Assembly: GCF_040024445.1 (NCBI RefSeq)
Contig: NZ_CP157276.1
Location: 1,798,001-1,862,000, forward strand
DNA length: 64,000 bases
Direction of reading: 5' to 3'
From: Prescottella soli
Lineage (GTDB): Bacteria > Actinomycetota > Actinomycetes > Mycobacteriales > Mycobacteriaceae
Each line of letters opens with the position of its first letter. Position 1 is the stretch's first letter. Under the pieces are notes generated by a model. It was given only the letters and a program-made list of their open reading frames with translations. It searched no databases and was not told where the DNA came from. Positions 18,654 to 27,442 of this stretch are shown here, one piece after another. Made by a program: the position numbers and the translations under genes.

Positions 18654-20291
18654 GTGACTGCAACCCTGCGCATCTCCGGCCTCTCCGCGTCCCGAGGCGA
18701 GCGCACGCTCTTCTCCGGACTCGATCTGACCATCGCCCCCGGCGACGTCATCGGACTGGTCGGCGCCAACGGAGCAGGCAAGTCCACGCTGCTGACGACG
18801 CTGGCGGGGGTCGGCAACGCCGACGTCACCGGCACCGTCACCCTGAGTCCACCGGACGCGACCGTCGGCTACCTGGCGCAGGAACCCGATCGCATTCCCG
18901 GCGAGACGATCCTCGAGTTCCTCGGCCGCAGGACCGGCGTCACCGCCGCCGAATCGACGATGAACGCGGCCGCCGAGTCGCTCGCCGACGGCGGCGAGGA
19001 CCTCTACTCCCCCGCCCTCGACCGGTGGCTGGCGCTCGGCGGCGCCGACCTCGCCGAACGCGCCGAGCAGGTGCTCGCCGACCTCGGCCTCGACGTCACC
19101 GGGGACGCACACATGACGGACCTGTCGGGCGGTCAGGCCGCCCGGGCCGGACTGGCCTCGCTGCTGCTGTCCCGGTACGACGTGCTGCTGCTCGACGAAC
19201 CGACCAACGACCTCGACCTGCCGGGCCTCGAGCAGCTCGAGCGGTTCGTCGGCGAGACCCGTACCGCGCTCGTGGTGGTGAGTCACGATCGAGAGTTCCT
19301 GGCGCGCACCGTGACCGCAATCGTCGAACTCGACCTCGCGCAGCAGCAGATCGCGGTGTACGACGGCGGATACGAGGCGTACCTGGTGGAGCGCGACGTG
19401 GCCCGTCGGCACGCGCGCGAGGAGTACGACGAGTACGCGGGCAACCTCGCGTCCCTGCAGGACCGCGCCCAGATGCAGCGCAACTGGCTCGAGCACGGCG
19501 TCCGCAACGCCCGCCGCAAGGCCAAGAACGGCGACTCCGACAAGATGGGCCGCAAGGCGCGCGCCGAGTCCACCGAGAAGCAGGCCGCGAAGGCCCGGCA
19601 GACGCAGCGGCGCATCGAGCGGCTCGAGGTGGTCGAGGAGCCCCGCAAGGAGTGGGAACTGCGGATGGAGATCGCGGCCGCGCCCCGCAGCGGCGCCGTG
19701 GTCGCGACGCTCAGCGGCGCCGTCGTTCGACGTGAAACCTTCACCTTCGGCCCGGTGAGCGCCCAAGTCGATTGGGGTGACCGGATTCTCGTCACCGGAC
19801 CGAACGGCTCCGGGAAATCGACGCTGCTGCAAGTACTCCTCGGCAAGCTGACGCCCGACGAGGGCACAGCCACGCTGGGCTCCGGCGTCGCGGTCGGCGA
19901 GATCGACCAGGCGCGTGGACTCTTCGAAGGTGACGAGATGCTCGCCGAGGCCTTCGGCGCGCAGGTTCCGGACTGGCCCGAGGCAGACGTCCGGACCCTG
20001 CTGGCGAAGTTCGGCCTCAAGGGCCACCACGTGCTGCGGCCCGCGTCGTCGCTGTCGCCGGGCGAACGCACCCGGGCGGCGCTGGCGCTGCTGCAGGCAC
20101 GCGGGGTGAACCTGCTGGTGCTCGACGAACCGACCAACCACCTCGACCTGCCGGCGATCGAGCAGCTCGAGCAGGCGATGGAATCGTTCACCGGCACGTT
20201 GCTGCTGGTCACCCACGACCGCCGGATGCTGGACACGATGCGCCACACCCGACGCTGGCGGATGGACGACGGCCGGCTCGGTCAAGACTGA
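18654..20291 (+). CDS. ABC-F family ATP-binding protein
   Basis: 545-residue cytosolic protein with two ABC domains and no membrane segment. Domain 1 has Walker A GANGAGKST (about residue 37), signature LSGGQ and LLLDEPTNDLD; domain 2 has GPNGSGKST, a divergent signature (LSPGE) and LVLDEPTNHLD. A charged helical linker (about 260-340, rich in Arg, Lys and Glu) separates them. ABC-F proteins bind the ribosomal E site and act in translation or in protection against antibiotics. The GTG at 18654 is preferred to an upstream in-frame ATG because it lies at the beginning of homology and just after a -10 box. Confidence 0.9.
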   Translation: MTATLRISGLSASRGERTLFSGLDLTIAPGDVIGLVGANGAGKSTLLTTLAGVGNADVTGTVTLSPPDATVGYLAQEPDRIPGETILEFLGRRTGVTAAESTMNAAAESLADGGEDLYSPALDRWLALGGADLAERAEQVLADLGLDVTGDAHMTDLSGGQAARAGLASLLLSRYDVLLLDEPTNDLDLPGLEQLERFVGETRTALVVVSHDREFLARTVTAIVELDLAQQQIAVYDGGYEAYLVERDVARRHAREEYDEYAGNLASLQDRAQMQRNWLEHGVRNARRKAKNGDSDKMGRKARAESTEKQAAKARQTQRRIERLEVVEEPRKEWELRMEIAAAPRSGAVVATLSGAVVRRETFTFGPVSAQVDWGDRILVTGPNGSGKSTLLQVLLGKLTPDEGTATLGSGVAVGEIDQARGLFEGDEMLAEAFGAQVPDWPEADVRTLLAKFGLKGHHVLRPASSLSPGERTRAALALLQARGVNLLVLDEPTNHLDLPAIEQLEQAMESFTGTLLLVTHDRRMLDTMRHTRRWRMDDGRLGQD

Positions 20292-20307
20292 CTGGAAACC
20301 GGCCGTC
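20268..20307. terminator. Hairpin overlapping the 3' end of the ABC-F gene
   Basis: GACGGCCGG and CCGGCCGTC are 9-base arms around the stop codon, between the convergent ABC-F and DyP genes. The loop is long (22 bases), so termination is a tentative call. Confidence 0.45.
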
Positions 20308-20319
20308 GCCCCTCTGCTC

Positions 20320-21510
20320 TCAGCCGAGCAGGCCCTCCCCCAGGTACTCGCCCTCGCGGCATCCCGGCGGGATCGCGAACACCGCCGACCCGACGGGCGT
20401 CGACCACTGGTTGAACATGTCCGCCTCGGCGAGGCGCTGCTGCACCGGCACGTACTGGACGTCGACGTCCGCCTGGTAGGCGACGAAGATCAGCCCGGAG
20501 TCGGACACCCCGACACCGTCGGGGGCCTCGTCGTAGTTGTACGCGCGCCGTAGGAACCGCTCCCGCGGGGCCATCGGCCGCGCCCGCGCGATGTGCGAGA
20601 ACTCGGGGATGATCTTCAGCGCACCGGGCCCGACCGCGTCGAAATCCGGTGTGTCGAACTCCGATTCACCGGTCAGTGGCGCACCGTCGGACATCCGGCG
20701 TCCCATCACCTCGTCACGGCCGGGACCGTCGAGCTCGTCCCACCCGTCAAGGTCGAGGTGGATGCGTCGGATGACGACCGACGTGCCGCCCGCCATCCAC
20801 GACTGCTCGGCGCCGTCGTTCCAGACGACGTCCGTGAAGTCGCCGCTGCCGCCCTTCGGGTTGATCGTGCCGTCGACCTGCCCCATCAGGTTGCGCATCG
20901 TGGTGCCCTCGGGTTCGCTGCCCCGCGCGCGGCGGAACCCGCGCTGGACCCAGCGGACGGTCGTGGTGCCCCGCGCGTCCTTGAGTAGGACGCGCACCGC
21001 GTGCGCGACCGTGACCGGGTCGTCGGATCCCACCTGCAGCAGGATGTCGCCGTCGTTCCACCGCGGCTCGAGCTTGTCGATCTCGAACGGCGGCAGCGGC
21101 TTGCACCACGACGGTCGACGGTCCTCGAGGCCCGCGGCGCGGAACACGCCGGGCCCGAATCCGACCGTGACGGTGAGCCGGGCCGGGGCCGTCGCGAGTT
21201 CGGCCTCGGTGTCGGCGAGCGCGCCCCGCCCGGCGGTCAGCCGGGCGGCGTCGTCGGTCCAGACCCTCATCATCCGGACCAGCGCGGCGCGATCGGTCCC
21301 CGGCTTGAGATCGAGTCCGACGAACGTGGTGTGCGCGGGCGGCGGCGTCTCGATCCCGGCCTGGTGCTCACCGTGGAACGGAACGGTCTCCGCGACCACC
21401 TCGGCCTTCGCCGGTCGCGCTACGACCGCACCCGTGCCGAGGCCGAGGCCGACGCCGCCGATCGCGGCGGCGCCGACCCCGAACAACTGCCGACGGCTGA
21501 TATCAGCCAC
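20320..21510 (-). CDS. DyP-type heme peroxidase, Tat-exported
   Basis: Dye-decolourising peroxidase exported folded through the Tat system: the N-terminus has SRRQLFG and then an Ala/Gly-rich hydrophobic stretch ending near AKA. The family GxxDG motif is present as GQVDGTINP, and the proximal heme His is probably in EFSHIARARP; the C-terminus has the FNQWSTPVGSAVFAIPPG segment. I prefer the GTG at 21510, preceded by GGTGAGG, over a GTG at 21522 without such a site. Either start overlaps the copper-chaperone gene. Context resembles the Streptomyces ecuC-dtpA pair. Confidence 0.92.
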   Translation of the reverse strand: MADISRRQLFGVGAAAIGGVGLGLGTGAVVARPAKAEVVAETVPFHGEHQAGIETPPPAHTTFVGLDLKPGTDRAALVRMMRVWTDDAARLTAGRGALADTEAELATAPARLTVTVGFGPGVFRAAGLEDRRPSWCKPLPPFEIDKLEPRWNDGDILLQVGSDDPVTVAHAVRVLLKDARGTTTVRWVQRGFRRARGSEPEGTTMRNLMGQVDGTINPKGGSGDFTDVVWNDGAEQSWMAGGTSVVIRRIHLDLDGWDELDGPGRDEVMGRRMSDGAPLTGESEFDTPDFDAVGPGALKIIPEFSHIARARPMAPRERFLRRAYNYDEAPDGVGVSDSGLIFVAYQADVDVQYVPVQQRLAEADMFNQWSTPVGSAVFAIPPGCREGEYLGEGLLG

Positions 21511-22099
21511 TGTGCGCCTCACCGTGGTTCTGCATGTCGCCGTGGTCGGCGGCCGGCGCCGGGCTTGCGCTCGGGGCCTGGCTCGGGGCTTCGCCGTGCG
21601 AGCCGTAGTTCTCGCGAGCGCCGGTGAAGTCGCGGACCTGGGTCGTGACCTGCGTGGTGGCGCCGTCGGAGAACTTCAGCGTGAACGACACGTCGCTGCC
21701 GGCCTTCACCGGGGCGGGCAGGTCGAACAGCATGATGTGATCGGCGCCCGGCTTGAGCACGTACGTGTCATGAGCCTTGATGGTCATGCCTCCGTCCTTC
21801 TCTCGCATCTTCATCGCACCGGTGGCATCCGGCGCCATCTCGTGCAGTTCGACGCGCGGCGAGGCCGAGGAGGTAGCGGAGACGAGCGTGACGTCCTTGC
21901 CGGAGTCGTTGTGAATGGTGCCGAACATCGCGGTCATACCGGAGTCCGCCGCCTTCACCCACGAGTCCTGCACCGTGATCGATGCGGCGTCGGTCGCCTT
22001 CGTGTCGTCCTTCGAGTCACTGCTGCATCCCGCGAGGGTGAGTCCGGCCGCGACGGTGACGCCGATAGCGAGAACGCGGGTGCGGGTGAATGCCTTCAT
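21503..22099 (-). CDS. PCu(A)C-type copper chaperone lipoprotein
   Basis: 198-residue lipoprotein: signal peptide with lipobox LAGC (Cys at about residue 25), then a PCu(A)C domain. The copper-binding residues are visible as SGMTAMFG, HEM (in RVELHEMAPD), MKM and a final H-x-M pair (DHIMLF), the H(M)X10-21HXM pattern of the family. A His/Met-rich tail (HGDMQNHGEAHSG) is an extra probable Cu(I) site. It precedes and overlaps a Tat-exported DyP peroxidase, so it probably delivers copper to, or detoxifies it around, an extracytoplasmic cuproenzyme partner. Confidence 0.9.
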   Translation of the reverse strand: MKAFTRTRVLAIGVTVAAGLTLAGCSSDSKDDTKATDAASITVQDSWVKAADSGMTAMFGTIHNDSGKDVTLVSATSSASPRVELHEMAPDATGAMKMREKDGGMTIKAHDTYVLKPGADHIMLFDLPAPVKAGSDVSFTLKFSDGATTQVTTQVRDFTGARENYGSHGEAPSQAPSASPAPAADHGDMQNHGEAHSG

Positions 22100-22189
22100 G
22101 TACGTGTGCCTTTCGTGTGCGGGCGCGCGGCAGCCGTCAGGCGCGCGGGCGCTGCCCGGCAGGTATGGCGGGCCGTCGGCCCGGGGAAT

Positions 22190-22221
22190 CCCTCCGGCGC
22201 CGGAACTTTCCGACGGGAGGG
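22190..22221. promoter_or_regulatory. Palindromes in the leader of the copper chaperone gene
   Basis: A perfect 12-base palindrome TCCGGCGCCGGA (22193-22204) lies inside larger CCCTCC/GGAGGG arms. It is about 95-110 bases upstream of the lipoprotein start and may be a regulator site or an intercistronic hairpin. Confidence 0.35.
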
Positions 22222-22267
22222 CGCGCGTCGACGACGATGGCGTCGTGACGCGGTGAGGTGAGGGAAC

Positions 22268-22810
22268 TCAGCAGAAGGCGGGAGGGCCCCGGCGCGCGAT
22301 CGACCCGACGCACACGACCGCCGACACCGGCCGGACGTCGGCGACGGCCCGCGGCAGCGCGGGTTCCAGCCGCACCGGCAGAACGGTGAGGATCCTCGGC
22401 AGGATCCGGCGCAGCGCCGCGCAGGCCCGCGGACCGATCCGTTCCGCGGCGGCGATGAGCGCGGCGCACACGACCACGGCCGCAGAGTGCGCGAGGAGCA
22501 TCGGCGCGGTCAGGTGCGAACCCGTGTGCATTCCGGCATGGGCGTCGCCGAGCGACAGCGCCGTGTGCGAGAGCACCTGGCCGGTCGCCAGCACGGGCAC
22601 GAGCCACCGCCGACGCGTGGCGATGGTGGGCACCGCGATCACGGCCGCGGCGAGCACCGCCGCGACGCCGCCGAGCAGCAGGAGCGTGACACCCTGGGGC
22701 GTGCCGCCCCCGGCCAGTCCGTGCGCACCGATCGCAATCGCGATGACGGATCCGGCGACGGCAAGGCCACGCACTTGGCGTGCGAGCTCCTCACCTGGGC
22801 CGATCCGCAT
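22268..22810 (-). CDS. Integral membrane protein with His/Met-rich loop (copper-locus)
   Basis: 180 residues with about four membrane helices (roughly 15-32, 42-60, 70-90 and 107-122). The segment HTALSLGDAHAGMHTGSH between helices 3 and 4 is rich in His and Met and could bind copper. The C-terminal tail is extracytoplasmic or cytosolic and ends RRGPPAFC. It lies 168 bases upstream of the PCu(A)C gene in the same direction, and I take the three genes as one copper-handling unit. No named family is recognised. Confidence 0.7.
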   Translation of the reverse strand: MRIGPGEELARQVRGLAVAGSVIAIAIGAHGLAGGGTPQGVTLLLLGGVAAVLAAAVIAVPTIATRRRWLVPVLATGQVLSHTALSLGDAHAGMHTGSHLTAPMLLAHSAAVVVCAALIAAAERIGPRACAALRRILPRILTVLPVRLEPALPRAVADVRPVSAVVCVGSIARRGPPAFC

Positions 22811-22874
22811 GCCCCGAGGTTACTACAGACCGTCGTATGGACTTCGTGTAAGCATCGCCGAACTTTTGCTTGGT

Positions 22875-22880
22875 TTGACA
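22875..22880 (+). promoter_or_regulatory. Consensus -35 element of the Xre-ABC exporter operon
   Basis: A perfect TTGACA lies 30 bases upstream of the Xre start in an AT-rich stretch. The -10 is poor (AACGAT at 17-base spacing), which suggests a need for an activator or weak basal expression. Confidence 0.4.
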
Positions 22881-22910
22881 GACCGTTGGGTTTTTACAAC
22901 GATCGATTGC

Positions 22911-23177
22911 ATGAGCCCGGTGCGACGTGGGGCGAGTCTCCCCATCTTCAATCGCATCGCCGTGCTGCGCGCCGAACGCAAGATGAGCCGCGTGCAGCTC
23001 GCCGAACTGATCGAGGTGAACCCACAGACCGTGGGTGCGCTCGAGCGCGGCGACCACTACCCCAGCCTCGACCTCGCGTTGCGAATCTGCGCGGTGTTCG
23101 AACTGCCGGTGGAGGCCGTGTTCTCGCGCACCGAGTTCGGTCCCCTCAGCACCGAGCTGTATCGAACCGACCGATAA
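22911..23177 (+). CDS. Xre family helix-turn-helix regulator, 88 aa
   Basis: Small one-domain protein: the HTH_3 fold covers about residues 15-70, with RMSRVQLAELIEVNPQTV-type helices 2-3 (residues 25-42) and LERGDHYPSLDLALRICAVF. It starts at ATG after an AT-rich promoter region. It is the first gene of an operon with a membrane protein and an ABC-2 exporter. Such small regulators commonly control the adjoining transporter; the signal is unknown. Confidence 0.87.
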   Translation: MSPVRRGASLPIFNRIAVLRAERKMSRVQLAELIEVNPQTVGALERGDHYPSLDLALRICAVFELPVEAVFSRTEFGPLSTELYRTDR

Positions 23178-23193
23178 GGAGGCGTCGACGAGG

Positions 23194-23751
23194 ATGGCTG
23201 ACATCGGCCTGCTCGAGCGATACCAGGACTTCCGCACCCGACGGTTCCTCCGACACGAGGAGCAGTACCGGCACTGGCTGCCCCGCTGGCGGACACAGCG
23301 ACGACGGCGCGCCCTCGTCGTCGTACTCACCCTGATCCTGCTGAGCATGGTCGCGGTGGGTGTCGTCTGCGTGAACGACATGAAGACCGGCCCGGTGCTG
23401 TGGATTCCGGTCTGCGTGGCGTTCCTGGTCACCTGGACCGTCCTGCAGATCGTCTCGGGACGTCAGGGCGACGCGCCCCGCGACGCCCTCGACGAGTGGG
23501 AGGTCCAGCAGCGCGACAGCGCCCGCTCCATCGGCCTGACCGTGACGCAGACGCTGACGTTCGTCCCGGCGATGTTCCTCATCGTCGCGGGCGCGCTCGA
23601 TCTGGACATCGACCGCAGCAACCTCGTCTACTCCGCCGGACTCCTCGTCCTGACCACGCTCGTCATCGGCGCCTGCGCGCCCGCGATGATCCTGGCCTGG
23701 ACACGCCCCGACCCCGATACCGACACCGACGACCACCAGGAGCTTGCATGA
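23194..23751 (+). CDS. Four-helix membrane protein of the ABC exporter operon
   Basis: 185 residues, with about four hydrophobic segments (roughly 42-62, 68-86, 115-135 and 145-165) after a strongly basic N-terminus (RRFLRHEE, RWRTQRRRRAL). The RBS AAGGAGG overlaps the Xre stop. Its own stop overlaps the start of the ATPase gene (ATGA). The Xre regulator, this protein and an ABC-2 system in a row is a recurring arrangement in actinobacteria and firmicutes. The specific role is unknown. Confidence 0.75.
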   Translation: MADIGLLERYQDFRTRRFLRHEEQYRHWLPRWRTQRRRRALVVVLTLILLSMVAVGVVCVNDMKTGPVLWIPVCVAFLVTWTVLQIVSGRQGDAPRDALDEWEVQQRDSARSIGLTVTQTLTFVPAMFLIVAGALDLDIDRSNLVYSAGLLVLTTLVIGACAPAMILAWTRPDPDTDTDDHQELA

Positions 23752-24647
23752 CCGGCCAGACCCTCACATTCGACGGGATAGCGAAGCGCTACGGCGACGT
23801 CGTAGCGCTCGAGAACCTGAGCTTCGACGTCCGCCCCGGCGAGATCTTCGGATTCGTCGGCAGCAACGGCGCCGGCAAGACGACGACGATGCGGATCGCG
23901 CTGGGCGTCCTCGCCGCCGACAGCGGCGAGGTGCGACTCGGCGGCCGACCCGTCGATCTTGAGGTCCGTCGCTCGATCGGGTACATGCCCGAGGAACGTG
24001 GCCTCTACCCCAAGATGAAGGTGGGCCAGCAGCTCACGTACTTCGCCGAACTGCACGGACTTTCACGGAGCGAGGCCGAGGACTCGGCGCGCCGGTGGAC
24101 CGAGCGCCTCGGGATCGCGGCACGCGTGGGCGACACCGTCGACTCGTTGAGCCTCGGCAATCAGCAGCGCGTGCAGCTGGCCGCCGCACTGGTGCACGAC
24201 CCCGCCGTCCTCATCCTCGACGAGCCGTTCTCCGGACTCGATCCGGTGGCTGTCGACGTCATGAGCGACGTCCTCGTGGAGAAGGCGAACACCGGTGTCC
24301 CCGTGATCTTCTCGAGCCACCAGCTCGATCTCGTGCAGCGCCTGTGCGACCGGGTGGGAATCATCTCCAAGGGCCGGATGGACTCGATCGGCACCGTCGA
24401 CGAACTCCGGGGCAGCGGCGACGTCCTGCTCGAGGTCCACGCCCCCGGGGCACCCGCAGGGTGGGCCGATCAGTTGTTCGGCGTCACGACCGTCAGCCAC
24501 GACGGCGGCCGCACCGTGCTGTCGCTCGGCGCCAGCGCCGACGACCAGGCCGTGCTCCACGCCGCGCTGAAGACGGGACCGGTACACGAGTTCGCGGTCC
24601 GCAAGCCGTCCCTGACCGAACTGTTCCGAGAGGTGGTGTCCGCATGA
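23748..24647 (+). CDS. ABC transporter ATP-binding protein (NatA-like)
   Basis: 299 residues. Walker A is GSNGAGKTT (about 38-46), the Q-loop region is YMPEERGLYPKM, and the signature is LSLGNQQR, the glutamine-rich variant typical of the DUF4162/NatA group of ABC-2 exporters; Walker B is VLILDEPFSGLD. A C-terminal DUF4162-like domain follows (from about residue 215). It is coupled by ATGA overlaps to both neighbours. It powers the permease encoded next. Confidence 0.92.
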   Translation: MTGQTLTFDGIAKRYGDVVALENLSFDVRPGEIFGFVGSNGAGKTTTMRIALGVLAADSGEVRLGGRPVDLEVRRSIGYMPEERGLYPKMKVGQQLTYFAELHGLSRSEAEDSARRWTERLGIAARVGDTVDSLSLGNQQRVQLAAALVHDPAVLILDEPFSGLDPVAVDVMSDVLVEKANTGVPVIFSSHQLDLVQRLCDRVGIISKGRMDSIGTVDELRGSGDVLLEVHAPGAPAGWADQLFGVTTVSHDGGRTVLSLGASADDQAVLHAALKTGPVHEFAVRKPSLTELFREVVSA

Positions 24648-25846
24648 GCGGCCACAACGGTCTCAGCCCGAGCCGCGCGATCGCGCTGGTCGCGCGGCGT
24701 GAGTTCCTGACCCAGGTGAGGAAGAAGAGTTTCCTCGTCAGCAACGTGATCGTCCTGATCGCCATCGTCGGCGCCATCGTCGCGGCGTCGATCTTCTCCG
24801 GCAGCGACGACGAGTCGCGCTCCAAGATCGGGCTCGTGGGCGACCAGACGTTGAGTGCCGCGCTGGTCGCGACCGGCGACGCGGCCGGGAACCCGGTCGA
24901 GGTGACCGAGGTCGGCGACGAGCAGACCGCGCGCACCCAGGTCGAGAGCGGCGACCTCGACGTCGCCGTCGTGCCGGGCTCCGGCGGCAGCGTCACCGCG
25001 ATCACCAAGTCGGAGATCGACACGTCGCTGCGGATCGTGCTCGACGGCGCCGTCGCCGCACAGGCGCAGAACGCGGCGTTGGCCAGCCAGGGCGTGGACG
25101 CCGCGCAGCTGGCCGACGCGACCAGCTCCGCCGTCGTCACGGTCGACGCGATCGACCCGCCGGATCCCGAACGTGGACAGCGCATCGCACTGTCGATGGC
25201 CGTCGTCGTGCTGCTCTACATGCAGATCCTGGTGTTCGGCATGTACGTCGCGATGGGCGTCGTCGAGGAGAAGTCGTCCCGCGTCGTGGAGCTGCTGCTG
25301 TCGACGCTGCGTCCGCTGCAGCTGTTGTGGGGCAAGGTGATCGGCATCGGCGCAGTCGGCCTGGCGCAGCTGGCCGCGTACGGCGTCGTCGGTGTCGGCG
25401 CCGGCGTCGCAACCGGCGTCCTCACCCTGGGCGGCACCGCGTGGGGGACGCTCGTGGGCACCCTGGGCTGGTTCGTCCTCGGCTTCGCGTTCTTCGCAGT
25501 GCTCTACGCGGCGACCGGTTCGATGGTGTCGCGCCAGGAGGACGTCAACTCCACCGCGATGCCGCTCACCATCCTGGTCATGGCGATGTTCTTCTCCGCG
25601 TTCAGCGCGGTGCAGGACCCGGGCGGTTCGCTGTCGAACGTCCTGAGCTGGATTCCGCCGTTCTCCGCGATCCTCATGCCGCTGCGGATCGCCGCGGGAG
25701 TCGCCAGCGCGACCCAGATCGTGGGCACGATCGTGCTGATGCTGGTGGTCACCGTCGCGATGTCGGCCCTCGCCGCTCGCATCTACCAGCGCTCGATCCT
25801 GCGAATGGGCAAGACGGTCTCGTGGCGTGAGGCCCTCAGCCGGTAG
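24644..25846 (+). CDS. ABC-2 type permease (NatB-like)
   Basis: 400 residues: one N-terminal helix (about 33-52), a large extracytoplasmic domain (about 55-175) and five or six C-terminal helices (from about 182). The conserved VEEKSSRVVELLLSTLRP segment is the ABC-2 family hallmark. Exports an unknown ion, drug or lipid with the preceding ATPase; its start overlaps that gene by four bases. Confidence 0.9.
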   Translation: MSGHNGLSPSRAIALVARREFLTQVRKKSFLVSNVIVLIAIVGAIVAASIFSGSDDESRSKIGLVGDQTLSAALVATGDAAGNPVEVTEVGDEQTARTQVESGDLDVAVVPGSGGSVTAITKSEIDTSLRIVLDGAVAAQAQNAALASQGVDAAQLADATSSAVVTVDAIDPPDPERGQRIALSMAVVVLLYMQILVFGMYVAMGVVEEKSSRVVELLLSTLRPLQLLWGKVIGIGAVGLAQLAAYGVVGVGAGVATGVLTLGGTAWGTLVGTLGWFVLGFAFFAVLYAATGSMVSRQEDVNSTAMPLTILVMAMFFSAFSAVQDPGGSLSNVLSWIPPFSAILMPLRIAAGVASATQIVGTIVLMLVVTVAMSALAARIYQRSILRMGKTVSWREALSR

Positions 25847-25921
25847 CTAGGCTGGACCACGGCGGCCAATCCCTGCATGGGTGCGGTCGCCGTGGGCAAT
25901 GCACGAGATGGAGGAAAGACC

Positions 25922-27427
25922 ATGTCCCGCACCAGGATTTCTGCTCGGGAACTGATCGGTCGAGTGTTCGACGCCGACAGCTTCGTCTCGTGGGACACCG
26001 CCCCGCTCGACGTCTCCCCCGCCGCGCACTACCGCGCCGAACTGGACGCGGCCGCGGCCAAGTCCGGGGTCGACGAGTCCGTGATCACCGGCACCGCCCT
26101 GTTGGGCGAACGCCGCGTCGCCGTCATCGCGTGCGAGTTCTCCTTCCTCGCGGGCTCGATCGGTGTCGCCGCCGCCGAACGGATCGTCACGGCGATCGAG
26201 CGGGCCACCGCCGAGGGACTGCCGCTGCTGGCGTCCCCGACGTCGGGTGGCACGCGGATGCAGGAGGGCACGGTCGCCTTCGTGCAGATGGTCAAGATCG
26301 CCGCGGCCGTCGCCGCGCACAAGACCGCGCACCTGCCCTACCTCGTCTACCTGCGCGACCCCACCACCGGCGGCGTCTTCGCGTCGTGGGGATCGCTCGG
26401 GCACGTGACCATCGCCGAGCCGGGCGCGCTCGTCGGATTCCTCGGCCCCCGCGTCTACCAGGCGCTGTACGGCGAGAAGTTCCCCGAGGGCGTGCAGACC
26501 TCGGAGAACCTGTACAGCAAGGGGGTCATCGACGGCGTCGCCTCCGTCGAACAGTTGCGGGACCTCGTCGACCGGGCCCTGAACGTGGTGAGCGACCCGC
26601 CCGACGACACCGTCGCCATCCCGGATCTCACGGATCCGCACGACATCCCGGACGTTCCGGCGTGGCAGTCGGTGATGGTGTCACGCCGCGCCGATCGACC
26701 GGGCATCCGGGAGCTGGTGCGGCATGCCGCCGCCACCCGCGTGCCGCTCAGCGGCACCGGCCAGGGCGAGGTGGACTCGACGGTGCTGCTCTCCCTCGCC
26801 CGGTTCGGCGGGCAGCCGTGCGTGCTGTTCGGTCAGGACAGGGCCGGCCAGTCGGCCCTGAACACGATGGGGCCGGCCGCGCTGCGGGAGGCCCGCCGCG
26901 GCATGCGGATGGCCGCCGAGCTGCGCCTGCCGCTGGTGCTGGTGATCGACACCCTCGGTGCCGCGCTGTCCCGGGAGGCGGAGGAACGCGGCCTCGCGCC
27001 CGAGATCGCCCGCTGCATCTCCGACCTCGTCACCCTCCGCACCCCCACCGTGTCGGTGCTCCTCGGCCAGGGCACCGGAGGCGGCGCACTGGCACTGCTG
27101 CCGGCCGACCGCGTCCTCGCGGCCCAGAACGGCTGGCTCGCACCGCTTCCCCCGGAGGGCGCCAGCGCGATCGTGCACCGTGACACCACCCATGCGCCGC
27201 AGATGGCTGGGGCCCAGGGCATCCGGTCGCTCGATCTCCTGCGCGACGGGGTCGTCGACGCCGTCATCCCCGAGACACCCGACGCCGCGATCGAACCCGT
27301 CGAGTTCTCCCGGCGGGTCGGCTCCGCGATCGCCCGCGAACTCGCCGAGCTGCGCGACCTCCCCGGCGACGACCGGATGACCGCCCGCCTCGCCCGCTAC
27401 CGGACCCTCGGCCTGCCGGGCCGCTGA
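25922..27427 (+). CDS. Fused acyl-CoA carboxylase carboxyltransferase (beta+alpha), AccD3-like
   Basis: 501-residue protein with two crotonase-like halves: residues 1-230 correspond to the beta half (SPTSGGTRMQEG, GGVFASWGSLGHVTIAEPGALVGF across residues 110-180) and 250-500 to the alpha half (GQGTGGGALALLPADRVLA within it). The N-terminal zinc ribbon of E. coli AccD is missing, as in mycobacterial AccD3, which has a similar length. It would transfer carboxyl from carboxybiotin to an acyl-CoA, yet no biotin carboxylase gene is nearby. The start ATG at 25922 follows GGAGGAAAG. Confidence 0.85.
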   Translation: MSRTRISARELIGRVFDADSFVSWDTAPLDVSPAAHYRAELDAAAAKSGVDESVITGTALLGERRVAVIACEFSFLAGSIGVAAAERIVTAIERATAEGLPLLASPTSGGTRMQEGTVAFVQMVKIAAAVAAHKTAHLPYLVYLRDPTTGGVFASWGSLGHVTIAEPGALVGFLGPRVYQALYGEKFPEGVQTSENLYSKGVIDGVASVEQLRDLVDRALNVVSDPPDDTVAIPDLTDPHDIPDVPAWQSVMVSRRADRPGIRELVRHAAATRVPLSGTGQGEVDSTVLLSLARFGGQPCVLFGQDRAGQSALNTMGPAALREARRGMRMAAELRLPLVLVIDTLGAALSREAEERGLAPEIARCISDLVTLRTPTVSVLLGQGTGGGALALLPADRVLAAQNGWLAPLPPEGASAIVHRDTTHAPQMAGAQGIRSLDLLRDGVVDAVIPETPDAAIEPVEFSRRVGSAIARELAELRDLPGDDRMTARLARYRTLGLPGR

Positions 27428-27442
27428 CTCCGCCGTCAGCGG

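Noticed and set aside
22268-22810. The membrane protein as CopD or another named copper transporter
   Set aside because: His and Met residues fit copper binding, but the length and helix pattern do not match CopD or CtaA; kept as unnamed.
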